The translations under genes and the position numbers were made by a program. From Jeotgalicoccus psychrophilus DSM 19085 (lineage in GTDB: Bacteria > Bacillota > Bacilli > Staphylococcales > Salinicoccaceae): 64,000 nt of DNA. Shown piece by piece: positions 53,454-61,303 of the stretch. The DNA is taken from positions 1 to 64,000 of the forward strand of contig NZ_AUEF01000010.1 in the NCBI RefSeq assembly GCF_000425845.1. Direction: 5' to 3'. Each line of letters starts with the position of its first letter. The first letter of the stretch is position 1. Under the pieces are notes generated by a model. It saw only the letters and a list, made by a program, of their open reading frames with translations, ran no database searches and was not told the DNA's origin.

Positions 53454-54251
53454 TCATCCTCTTCTCTTCGATTTTAATTTAGTTACTAAGCTGTAATATT
53501 TTTCTGCCAGCGGTAAACCGATAAATATACTCATATACAATCCGGTCACCGAAGTAAGAAGATTACTAGCCCCTGAATAAGCCGTAATTAATTCACTTTG
53601 TTCAGGGTACATTGCTACCAGAGGACCTAGAGAGGCGGCAGTCATACTTCCGCTGCCAATTCCTGTTGCCATGGCGAAGGATAATGGGCTGATTGGCAGA
53701 ATGGATGCAAATAACCCGGAGGTTAGGCCAAGAAATATCGCCCCGAATATTGTACCGAATATATACATCGATACAACACCGCGTCCTTCAGGAGAAGAGA
53801 TCCCGTATTTCTCTGAGATTAATGCAAGATTCGCCTCTCTGCCGATAGAGTGAGTCATACCTATAGTTTCACGCTTTAAGCCCAGCATGACTGCAAGAGG
53901 GAGTGCTACTAAAATTGTTGCCAGATTCCCAAATTCTTGCAATATTAATGCTGGTCCTGCCTGAATTAATTCTGGCAGAGCTGGTCCCGCCTGAACGCCG
54001 AATTTTGCAATTAGCAATGTCACTGACATAAATACCAGGCTTTCAGCTTTCTTCGATTGTTTTTTATTTATGAGAGGTGTAAAGAATGTTGCAAGACCGA
54101 TAATAACTGCATAGAGCATAGGCAACAGCAGTATCGCCCCTGGCCCAACAGGTATTTCATGAGTACCGATGAGTTCTGTAATGATAACTATACCGACTAC
54201 TACCAGATGCAAACGCCAGTCTTTCCATAAATGTGTCGTAGTATTGTCCAT
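53454..54251 (-). CDS. DUF3100-type membrane carrier protein
   Basis: The 265-residue protein has about eight membrane segments, with MLGLKRETIGMTHSIGREANLALISEKYG and FAMATGIGSGSMTAASLGPLVAMYPEQSELITAYSGASNLL as distinct loops. This corresponds to DUF3100 membrane proteins that often pair with a small partner and an M20 hydrolase. It lies 17 bases after the M20 gene on the same strand. Import of an acyl- or amino-conjugated compound that the hydrolase then cleaves is a reasonable inference. Confidence 0.65.
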   Translation of the reverse strand: MDNTTTHLWKDWRLHLVVVGIVIITELIGTHEIPVGPGAILLLPMLYAVIIGLATFFTPLINKKQSKKAESLVFMSVTLLIAKFGVQAGPALPELIQAGPALILQEFGNLATILVALPLAVMLGLKRETIGMTHSIGREANLALISEKYGISSPEGRGVVSMYIFGTIFGAIFLGLTSGLFASILPISPLSFAMATGIGSGSMTAASLGPLVAMYPEQSELITAYSGASNLLTSVTGLYMSIFIGLPLAEKYYSLVTKLKSKRRG

Positions 54252-54268
54252 AAGCTGCTCCCTTGTGG

Positions 54269-55447
54269 TTACTTATTTTTTGACATATATTCCATTGTTG
54301 ATTTTGCTAGTATTTTAGATGCAACAACTAATGACTTTTCATCAATATCAAACTTTGGATGATGATGAGGATATGGATCTTCAACGCCTTCAGGCTGTGC
54401 TCCGGTAAAGAAATAAGTCCCTTTTACTTCTTGCAGGTAATAAGAATAATCTTCTCCACCCATAATCGGTTCAGTTTCTTTAATTTCTTTAACTTCCGGC
54501 ACAGTTTCTGCAACATTCATAACAAATTCAGTTTCTTCTTTATGATTAATGAGAACAGGGTAACCGCGCTCATATTTAAATTCAAAATCAGCGCCGCTTA
54601 GATGACATGTACCTTCAATGACGCGTTTCATTTCTTTTTCCATCAATTCTCTAGTCTGTTCATTCAGGGTTCTTACAGTCCCTTTAATTTTTGCCGTGTT
54701 GGCAATAACGTTGTAAGGACCAATTGCCTCAAATGAACATACCGATAAAACAGCTGATTGAAGCGGATTTACACGTCTACTGACAATCTGCTGAAAGTTA
54801 TCGACAAGCTGTGATGCAATTAAAATACTGTCTTTTGTATCTTGAGGCATCGCACCATGCCCGCCTTTACCAAGAATCGTTACTTCAAAAGAATCTGAAG
54901 AAGCTTGGAGTTCATCGGTTCTGTAATTAATTTCGTATAAAGGCATCTGGGCTTGCAGGTGGGTACCGAAGATTACATCGACGCCTTCAAGTGCGCCGTC
55001 TTCAATCATCGGTTTGGCTCCGCCCGGCGGCAATTCTTCAGCATGTTGATGTATAAACACAACATTTCCATGAAGTTCTTCTTTATGTTTATTTAAAGCT
55101 TTGGCAACACCAAGCAGTGTTGCTGTATGTCCATCATGTCCGCATGCGTGCATGACGCCATCATTTACAGACTGGAATTCCAAATCTGTTTCTTCATGTA
55201 TCGGCAGAGCATCGAAGTCTGCACGAAGTGCCACAGTCGGTCCATCGTGAGATCCTTTTAAATATGCAAGAACACCATTGCCGCCAACTCCAGTTTTAAC
55301 TGTATGTCCTAATTTCTCATGAAATTCAGCAATGTATGCCGGTGTTTCTACTTCTTCAAACGATAATTCCGGATACTTGTGTAAATGTCTTCGGATCGAT
55401 ATAATTTCCTCATTCAAACTGTCTAACGTCTTAAATAAACTATCCAT
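54269..55447 (-). CDS. M20 family amidohydrolase
   Basis: The 392-residue enzyme has the M20D signatures: RRHLHKYPELSFEE, MHACGHDGHTATLLGVAKAL, HQHAEELPPGGAKPMIEDG and GGEDYSYYL. Relatives hydrolyse N-acetyl amino acids, indole-acetyl-aspartate, hippurate or p-aminobenzoyl-glutamate. AAAGGGGATG precedes the ATG. It is the first gene of a three-gene run with the carrier genes. Confidence 0.9.
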   Translation of the reverse strand: MDSLFKTLDSLNEEIISIRRHLHKYPELSFEEVETPAYIAEFHEKLGHTVKTGVGGNGVLAYLKGSHDGPTVALRADFDALPIHEETDLEFQSVNDGVMHACGHDGHTATLLGVAKALNKHKEELHGNVVFIHQHAEELPPGGAKPMIEDGALEGVDVIFGTHLQAQMPLYEINYRTDELQASSDSFEVTILGKGGHGAMPQDTKDSILIASQLVDNFQQIVSRRVNPLQSAVLSVCSFEAIGPYNVIANTAKIKGTVRTLNEQTRELMEKEMKRVIEGTCHLSGADFEFKYERGYPVLINHKEETEFVMNVAETVPEVKEIKETEPIMGGEDYSYYLQEVKGTYFFTGAQPEGVEDPYPHHHPKFDIDEKSLVVASKILAKSTMEYMSKNK

Positions 55448-55562
55448 TTTCCCATCCCCTTTGTTTTATATAAATATTGGATAATGACAAATTATATGCT
55501 TAATTATTTAACAAGTCAAAATAATCTAAAATTATTATAAATTGAATAAAATGCATAAAAAA

Positions 55563-55590
55563 AGACGGAAGCAGAGAACTGCTTTCGTCT
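55563..55590 (-). terminator. Terminator of the dehydrogenase pseudogene
   Basis: AGACGGAAGCAG and CTGCTTTCGTCT pair with one mismatch around AGAA. It resembles the hairpin at 52957-52986, including the flanking A-run. Confidence 0.8.
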
Positions 55591-55612
55591 AAATAAATGT
55601 CTAAATATAACT

Positions 55613-56309
55613 TTAGTATTTGTAAGATTGTCCGCCGTCAACGTTAATTACTGCACCGTTGATGAATCCTGCTTCTGATCACAGGAATGCAACAAGACCC
55701 GATACTTCTTCAGGTTTACCGAAACGTTTCAACGGGTTAACTGAAACGAATTGTTTACCCGCTTCTTCCCAGTTGTCCGGATCCATTTGTTTCAACGAAC
55801 CTTCAACCATTGCCGTCATAATCGCACCAGGTGCAATTGCGTTAATCGTTACACCGAACTGACCGTATTCGACAGCAGAGTTGCGTGTCAGACCAACTAC
55901 ACCGTGTTTTGTTGCCGAGTAACCGGACTGGTTGCCAACACTGCGGATGCCGCCGACTGATGTTGTGTTAACGATTGAACCGCAGCCTTGTTCTTTCATC
56001 ACTTTAAGCACGTGTTTCATACCGAAGAACACACCGTTCAGGTTAATGTTCACAGCTTTTTGGAACTCATCTGAACCGTAATCTTCTGTCAGATTCTATT
56101 TGCCTTCGATACCTGCTTTAATCGACAGAACTTCAGCATTGCTGTTTTCTGTTTTAATTAACTCTGCTGTTTCTTTCAGAGCCTCTTCATTTAAATCTGC
56201 AAGCACTAATTTAGCACCTTCAGAGGCGACTTTTACTGCTGCATCTTACCCGAGGCCGGAAGCGGCACCTGTCATAAGGATTACTTTGTCTTTAAAACGT
56301 TTTGCCATA
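55613..56309 (-). pseudogene. Short-chain dehydrogenase pseudogene (three stops and a deletion)
   Basis: Minus-strand reading from the ATG at 56309 gives a Rossmann start (KRFKDKVILMTGAASGLG) broken by TAA where Gln is expected, then a normal stretch to LSIKA. That is joined directly to GIEGK, skipping about 30 residues including the NNAG motif, followed by TAG where Gln is expected. The catalytic YSATK with STS-type Ser and the C-terminal part are intact until VAFL, where a TGA interrupts before SEAGFINGAVINVDGGQSYKY. A ribosome site (AAGGA) and terminator remain. Three nonsense changes plus a deletion make this a clear recent pseudogene. Confidence 0.9.
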
Positions 56310-56395
56310 AATAAAACAGTCCTTAAATTGTTTTCTCTTCTATTTAAAAAACATATAACGCACATGTTAAGACAGTAAAAAGGTTCCAATTTTAA

Positions 56396-57286
56396 CTAAC
56401 CGTCATTCAGAGCCTTTACCAATTTTACTGAAGAATGTTCGCTGCCGATAATATACCGGATGATGAATTGTGCTGCCAGAGTAATATGTTCCTCACTGTA
56501 AGGCAGATCTTTTGAATGTTCGAGCAGCTGATCATACAGCTCATTAATCGTGAATTGTTTCATGAGTAACAAATTGCGGTATTTCTCGACAGTGTAGTTA
56601 TCGATATTAAAGAACAAATCATATTGCACAGCTGCTTCTTCCTGTATATATCTGCGGATAGACTGCAGAATAATCAGCATGGTGAATTGATTTAGGTGGT
56701 ACAGGCTTTTATGGATATCATTCAATTCAGTACTGTAGTATTCCGACAGCAGATGATGACATTTCACTGCCTCGTATTTATTTGGTTTGTTAATGCTATC
56801 AGTAATTTTACGTTCATGCAGTGCAATAATAATTTCAGACACATTCAGGTCAGGGTGATCAGTGTAGTAAGAATACGCTTCGTGAATACTGATTGGCCCA
56901 TGCAGACTAATATAATTGATAAAAACAGTGTCGTGCAAAAACGTGGAAAGTGAATCATCGACGACGTATACGCCGTTGATATCGAGCGCTGTTATATCGA
57001 TAAATTCCCGATGCTCTTTTACACGAGCGATTAAATCTTTTTTGGTCCCCGAGACTTTAATGCCTGAGTTTTTAAGCAAGTCCTTTATAATAGGAACTGT
57101 AAACTTAGTCAGTGTGACGGATAAATCGTATGATTGATAAACAGCGCCTGTATTAATCAGCTGATTTAAAAGGTGCTGTGGCTCGCGGTTGTATTCATTT
57201 AGCCAGAATTCATACTGGAGAGCTTCCTCTTCAGTTTTACCATTCACATAATGTAAAAAAAGCACTTCAACAGCATCTAATTTCAT
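56396..57286 (-). CDS. SAP-domain protein
   Basis: The 296-residue protein has a SAP motif at about residues 63-95 (FTVPIIKDLLKNSGIKVSGTKKDLIARVKEH), a nucleic acid-binding helix-extension-helix that is more common in eukaryotes and phages. The N-terminal part (EFWLNEYNREPQHLLNQLINTGAVYQ) and the long helical C-terminal part have no recognised family, but proteins of this plan occur in staphylococci and bacilli. The ATG at 57286 follows AGGGTGTG. It is a single gene. Confidence 0.7.
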   Translation of the reverse strand: MKLDAVEVLFLHYVNGKTEEEALQYEFWLNEYNREPQHLLNQLINTGAVYQSYDLSVTLTKFTVPIIKDLLKNSGIKVSGTKKDLIARVKEHREFIDITALDINGVYVVDDSLSTFLHDTVFINYISLHGPISIHEAYSYYTDHPDLNVSEIIIALHERKITDSINKPNKYEAVKCHHLLSEYYSTELNDIHKSLYHLNQFTMLIILQSIRRYIQEEAAVQYDLFFNIDNYTVEKYRNLLLMKQFTINELYDQLLEHSKDLPYSEEHITLAAQFIIRYIIGSEHSSVKLVKALNDG

Positions 57287-57382
57287 ATATATCACACCCT
57301 GTACAAACGTATGTTCGTATATTATTATAAATGAATCAATGAACTATGTCAGTTAATTACTATTTTAAAGAGGTGGAGAACT

Positions 57383-57730
57383 ATGGCAGAACATAAAATT
57401 TATAAAATGAGCTTCAGCAGTGTGTATCCTCACTATATTACCAAGGCAGAACGTAAAGAGAGAACGAAAGAAGAAGTTGATGAAATTATTCTTTGGCTGA
57501 CTGGTTATTCTGAGGAAGAGCTAAAAAAACAAATTAACAAAGAAGTAAACTTTGAAGAATTCTTTGAGCAGGCACCGGCAATGAATCCGGCGAGAAAAGA
57601 AGTTAAAGGTGTGATTTGCGGGGTCAGAGTGGAAGAGATAGAAGAACCGCTGATGCAGGAAATCCGTTACATGGATAAAATGATTGATGAGCTGGCAAAG
57701 GGCAAAAAGATGGAGAAAATATTACGCTAG
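57383..57730 (+). CDS. DUF2200 family protein
   Basis: The 115-residue protein matches DUF2200: [88 protein letters not shown]. The function is unknown. GAGGTGGAG precedes the ATG. The rpsN promoter begins 11 bases after its stop, so rpsN is transcribed separately. Confidence 0.87.
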   Translation: MAEHKIYKMSFSSVYPHYITKAERKERTKEEVDEIILWLTGYSEEELKKQINKEVNFEEFFEQAPAMNPARKEVKGVICGVRVEEIEEPLMQEIRYMDKMIDELAKGKKMEKILR

Positions 57731-57740
57731 AACGATTTTA

Positions 57741-57789
57741 TTGAGGCTTTGGGAGGCATATGTTATATTGTAAAGCGTAATAATTTCGA
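57741..57789 (+). promoter_or_regulatory. rpsN promoter with Zur box
   Basis: TTGAGG (57741-57746), 17 bases and TATATT (57764-57769) form the promoter. GCGTAATAATTTCGA at 57775-57789, just past the -10, differs at only two positions from the Bacillus Zur consensus TCGTAATNATTACGA. Zinc-loaded Zur would block transcription. Confidence 0.75.
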
Positions 57790-57811
57790 TTTATATAGAA
57801 GGAGAGCTGAT

Positions 57812-58081
57812 ATGGCTAAAAAATCAAAAGTAGCAAAAGAATTAAAGCGTCAGGAAATGGTAGAACGATACAAAGATCTGAGAGCGGAAATGAAAGCGAA
57901 CGGTGATTACGAAGGATTGCAGAAATTACCGAGAGACTCATCACCGGCCAGATTAACAAATAGATGCCAGATTACCGGACGCCCGAGAGGTGTCATCAGA
58001 GACTTTGGGCTGTCACGTATTAAGTTCAGAGAACTCGCACACAAAGGCCAGATCCCAGGAGTGAAAAAGGCCAGCTGGTAA
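57812..58081 (+). CDS. rpsN: 30S ribosomal protein uS14, zinc-independent form
   Basis: The 89-residue protein ([24 protein letters not shown]) lacks the CxxC zinc-binding pairs of the 61-residue S14 and is the longer, zinc-free paralogue ([61 protein letters not shown]). Such copies replace the zinc form under zinc starvation. The ATG at 57812 follows AAGGAGAG. The upstream Zur box supports this role. Confidence 0.95.
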   Translation: MAKKSKVAKELKRQEMVERYKDLRAEMKANGDYEGLQKLPRDSSPARLTNRCQITGRPRGVIRDFGLSRIKFRELAHKGQIPGVKKASW

Positions 58082-58091
58082 AATTTTAAAT

Positions 58092-58132
58092 ACTGCATGA
58101 ACCGAATTATATTTGGTTTGTGCAGTTTTTTT
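58092..58132 (+). terminator. Terminator after rpsN
   Basis: ACTGCA-TG-AACC and GGTT-TG-TGCAGT form an interrupted stem followed by a T-run. Confidence 0.8.
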
Positions 58133-58138
58133 ATCCAT

Positions 58139-58161
58139 TTTTTTCACACAGAGTGAAAAAA
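58139..58161. promoter_or_regulatory. Palindromic operator, site 1
   Basis: TTTTTTCAC-ACAGA-GTGAAAAAA has 9-bp arms. It lies just upstream of the -35 of the aldehyde dehydrogenase promoter. The core TTTCACACAGAGTGAAA recurs at 60334-60350 and, more weakly, at 62578-62594. Confidence 0.7.
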
Positions 58162-58164
58162 TAT

Positions 58165-58193
58165 TTGATTTTTATTAGATATAATATTAGAAT
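58165..58193 (+). promoter_or_regulatory. Sigma-A promoter of the aldehyde dehydrogenase gene
   Basis: TTGATT (58165-58170), 17 bases and TAGAAT (58188-58193). The operator palindrome ends four bases before the -35. Confidence 0.6.
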
Positions 58194-58234
58194 TGTCGTA
58201 AGAATCAAACTATTTAAAGGGGGATAATTTTCAT

Positions 58235-59722
58235 ATGGCAATTGAAACATTGAAGTCGCGCGTTCAGGAATTCTTAGACGGAGACAAAGGATTGTATATT
58301 AACGGCAGTTATATACCGGCAAAAAACGGGAAAACATTCGATGTATTAAATCCGGCAACAGAAGAACTTATAGCTAAAGTTTCAGAAGCTGATGAATCTG
58401 ATATCGATAAGGCTGTACAAGCTGCAAGGGAAGCATTTGATAATGGTGAGTGGACAAAGATGGAAGCGGCAGAACGTTCACATATTATTTACAAATTTGC
58501 AGACTTACTGGAGGAGCATCGTGAAGAACTGGCACAGCTCGAAGCATTGGATAACGGCAAACCTTATATGCAGGCATTGGAAGATGATATTGATGGAACA
58601 ATTCAGCATTTCAGGTATTACTCAGGTTGGGCGACTAAAATTTCGGGACAGACTACAAATGTATTGAATGGTTATTTAACATATACAGTGCATGAACCCG
58701 TAGGTGTTGTCGGTCAGATTATACCGTGGAACTACCCGCTGGCAATGGCAGGTTGGAAAATGGGAGCAGCACTTGCTGCGGGCTGTACGATAGTAATTAA
58801 ACCGGCTTCAGAAACACCACTTTCATTACTATATGCAGCAAAATTATTTAAAGAAGCAGGGTTTCCGGATGGTGTTGTCAATGTCGTTCCAGGATCAGGA
58901 AGTGTTGCGGGAAATGCGTTGGTTACTCATAAGGATGTCGACAAAGTTGCCTTTACTGGATCAACTAAAACCGGCAGTTCAATTATGAAAAATGCTGCAG
59001 ATGATATTAAAAGTATTACTTTAGAACTTGGTGGAAAGTCACCGGCAGTAGTTTTAGAAGATGCGGATCTTGATACAGCACTCGATGGTATTTTTGATGG
59101 AACTATGTATAACTCAGGTCAAAACTGCAGTGCTACAACACGTATTTACGTGCAGCGCAAAATTTACGACGATGTTCTTGAAGCTTTAAAAGTAAAAGCT
59201 GGTAAGGCGGTTGTTGGACCAGGACTCGATAATAACACTGAATATGGTCCGTTAGTTTCTGAAAAACAGTTAAATACGGTCCTTGGTTATATTGAGAAAG
59301 GTAAAGAAGAAGGCGCAAGATTACTTGTGGGTGGTTCACGTAAAGGGGACAAAGGTTATTTTGTAGAACCAACAATTTTTGCTGATGTAAAAGACGACAT
59401 GACGATAGCGAGAGAAGAGATTTTCGGACCTGTAATGTCAGTATTTGTTTTTGACGAAGTAGAAGAAGTTATCAAACGTGCAAACGACAGTGAGTATGGA
59501 CTAGCTGCAAGTGTATGGACAGAAAGTATCAGGAAAGGCCATCATATAGCGAGTAAATTACAAGCTGGGACTGTCTGGGTAAATGACTTTGGTCTTGAAC
59601 TGGAAACAATGCCATTCGGCGGTTATAAAAAATCAGGTATAGGCAGAGAAATGGGCGGCGAATATGGCATTTCCAATTACGTTGAAGTGAAAAGTGTATT
59701 TGTTAACCACAAAGTAGATTAG
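58235..59722 (+). CDS. NAD(P)-dependent aldehyde dehydrogenase
   Basis: The 495-residue enzyme has all ALDH superfamily motifs: IIPWNYPLAMAGWKMGAALAAGCT, FTGSTKTGS, LELGGKSP with catalytic Glu, and NSGQNCSATT with the catalytic Cys. The C-terminal MPFGGYKKSGIGREMG is of the betaine/gamma-aminobutyraldehyde type. In this context it may oxidise 2-oxoglutarate semialdehyde, the last step of hydroxyproline breakdown; that is inference from neighbours. AAAGGGGGA precedes the ATG and the regulator gene follows after 24 bases. Confidence 0.9.
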   Translation: MAIETLKSRVQEFLDGDKGLYINGSYIPAKNGKTFDVLNPATEELIAKVSEADESDIDKAVQAAREAFDNGEWTKMEAAERSHIIYKFADLLEEHREELAQLEALDNGKPYMQALEDDIDGTIQHFRYYSGWATKISGQTTNVLNGYLTYTVHEPVGVVGQIIPWNYPLAMAGWKMGAALAAGCTIVIKPASETPLSLLYAAKLFKEAGFPDGVVNVVPGSGSVAGNALVTHKDVDKVAFTGSTKTGSSIMKNAADDIKSITLELGGKSPAVVLEDADLDTALDGIFDGTMYNSGQNCSATTRIYVQRKIYDDVLEALKVKAGKAVVGPGLDNNTEYGPLVSEKQLNTVLGYIEKGKEEGARLLVGGSRKGDKGYFVEPTIFADVKDDMTIAREEIFGPVMSVFVFDEVEEVIKRANDSEYGLAASVWTESIRKGHHIASKLQAGTVWVNDFGLELETMPFGGYKKSGIGREMGGEYGISNYVEVKSVFVNHKVD

Positions 59723-59746
59723 AAAACGAGAGGATAGAGTTAAGAT

Positions 59747-60277
59747 ATGAACGATTCATTTGGCATTGAACTGAGAAAAGTTAGAAAAAGTAAAAAGATG
59801 ACGCTTCAAGAACTCAGTGACCGGAGTGATTTGTCGATTAGTTTTCTATCACAAATCGAGAGAGGCCTACGCACATTAACATTCACATCTTTAAATAAAA
59901 TAGCTGATGCTTTAGAAGTCGATGTCAATTTTTTCTTCGGAAACAGTAATTCGAATGTTAAGAAACAGTTAATTCAGGAAGGAATCAACAGTGAAGTATT
60001 TTCATATACAAGTCTTGCTGGACAAATATCACATCCTGATTTCATACCGGCAATCATTGAATTAAAATCTAATGAATCTCAGCAAGTGCCATACCAGCAC
60101 GCCGGACAGGAATTTGTGTATGTACTGACTGGTCAGCTGGAAGTTGAACTGGATGGCAGAAAAGACACACTCTATGAAAATGAATCTATTCATATCGACT
60201 CATCAATTGCACATCACTGGTACAACGGCACCAATGAAGTGACAAAAATATTATTAGTATCATCATCAAAAAAATAA
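59747..60277 (+). CDS. XRE-cupin transcriptional regulator
   Basis: The 176-residue protein has an XRE helix-turn-helix (LRKVRKSKKMTLQELSDRSDLSISFLSQIERGLRTLTF) and a C-terminal cupin (QQVPYQHAGQEFVYVLTGQLEVELDGRKDTLYENESIHIDSSIAHHWYNG). Regulators of this type sense a small metabolite with the cupin and control amino acid or amine catabolism. It sits between the aldehyde dehydrogenase and DapA-family genes, both preceded by the same palindrome, which is its likely binding site. Confidence 0.9.
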   Translation: MNDSFGIELRKVRKSKKMTLQELSDRSDLSISFLSQIERGLRTLTFTSLNKIADALEVDVNFFFGNSNSNVKKQLIQEGINSEVFSYTSLAGQISHPDFIPAIIELKSNESQQVPYQHAGQEFVYVLTGQLEVELDGRKDTLYENESIHIDSSIAHHWYNGTNEVTKILLVSSSKK

Positions 60278-60283
60278 CTTTAT

Positions 60284-60317
60284 AAGCATTCTTTTAATCA
60301 ATATTATAAGAATGCTT
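60284..60317 (+). terminator. Hairpin between the regulator and DapA-family genes
   Basis: AAGCATTCTT and AAGAATGCTT are perfect 10-base complements with a 14-base loop and a weak T-rich tail. Confidence 0.6.
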
Positions 60318-60333
60318 ATTCTATAAATTAAAA

Positions 60334-60350
60334 TTTCACACACAGTAAAA
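60334..60350. promoter_or_regulatory. Palindromic operator, site 2
   Basis: TTTCACACACAGTAAAA differs at three positions from the core of site 1 and lies 20 bases before the DapA-family start codon. Placed downstream of any promoter in the gap, it would act as a block. Confidence 0.6.
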
Positions 60351-60369
60351 ACAAAAGGGGAAAATTATT

Positions 60370-61251
60370 ATGACTAAAACATTTGAAGGCGCATTTCCAG
60401 TATTAATCACACCAATGAACGAGGATTATTCAGTAAATTATGATGGCATGAAAGAAAATGTGCAGTACTATTTGGATCTGAAAGTACCAGGCATTATTAT
60501 TGTTGGTAGTACAGGAGAATTTGCTTCATTAGACGATGATGAAAAACAGAAAATCGTTGAGCTTGTGGGTGAAATGGTGAAAGACTCAGAGACTCAACTA
60601 CTGGTAGGTATTGCAGATGAAAGAACGAGTAAAGTACTAGAGTACGCAAAAATTGCAGAAGATAATAATGCGGATGGTTTGCTGTTGATTAATTCTTACT
60701 ACCAGACACCGACTGAAGAAGAAGCATTTGAACAGTTTAAAGATGTCAATGACAGCGTTTCATTACCAATTATGATGTACAACAACCCATTTACAGCCAA
60801 TGTGAATTTAGAGAATGAAACTATTTATAAAATCGATAAAGAACTGGATAAAGTCCAATACATTAAAGAATCGAGCGGTGATATTCGTAAAGTAAGAGCA
60901 ATTATTAATAATACTGATTTTGTATTCTTCTGTGGTTCTGATGATCTAGCATATGAATCATTTGTGCAGGGAGCAACTGGATGGGTTTCGGTTGCAGCGA
61001 ATATTGCACCAAAGAGTGCACAGAAACTATATGAATATGTTAAAGCGGGAGAATATGAAGCGGCCAGAAAATTAAATAAAGACTTACTGCCTCTTTGTGA
61101 ATTCCTTGAGGACTCAGGTAAATACGTACAAATCGTTAAGAAGGCTATGGATTTAAAAGGATTAAATGGAGGGCCATCACGTAAACCGAGATTAGGTTTA
61201 ACGGATGACGAAGTGAATAATTTGAAAAAATTAATGGAAAAACTAGATTAA
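60370..61251 (+). CDS. DapA/DHDPS-family aldolase-dehydratase
   Basis: The 293-residue TIM barrel belongs to the dihydrodipicolinate synthase/N-acetylneuraminate lyase family. GSTGEFASLDDDEK is the carboxylate-binding loop, MMYNNPF holds the catalytic Tyr and YIKESSGD the Schiff-base Lys. It lies in a catabolic cluster rather than with lysine genes, so it is more likely a deaminase or dehydratase such as pyrroline-4-hydroxy-2-carboxylate deaminase (hydroxyproline route) or keto-deoxy-glucarate dehydratase than DapA itself. AAAAGGGGA precedes the ATG. Confidence 0.85.
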   Translation: MTKTFEGAFPVLITPMNEDYSVNYDGMKENVQYYLDLKVPGIIIVGSTGEFASLDDDEKQKIVELVGEMVKDSETQLLVGIADERTSKVLEYAKIAEDNNADGLLLINSYYQTPTEEEAFEQFKDVNDSVSLPIMMYNNPFTANVNLENETIYKIDKELDKVQYIKESSGDIRKVRAIINNTDFVFFCGSDDLAYESFVQGATGWVSVAANIAPKSAQKLYEYVKAGEYEAARKLNKDLLPLCEFLEDSGKYVQIVKKAMDLKGLNGGPSRKPRLGLTDDEVNNLKKLMEKLD

Positions 61252-61257
61252 TTTATA

Positions 61258-61292
61258 AAGAAGCATAAAATCTTTAAGATTTTATGCTTCTT
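61258..61292. terminator. Bidirectional terminator
   Basis: AAGAAGCATAAAATCTT and AAGATTTTATGCTTCTT are perfect 17-base complements around one base, with T-runs. It serves the DapA-family gene and the convergent sigma-54 gene. Confidence 0.92.
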
Positions 61293-61303
61293 TTTTATTT
61301 ATA

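Noticed and set aside
60370-61251. Naming the DapA-family gene dapA (lysine synthesis)
   Set aside because: The neighbours are catabolic and share an operator with it; no lysine pathway gene is near.
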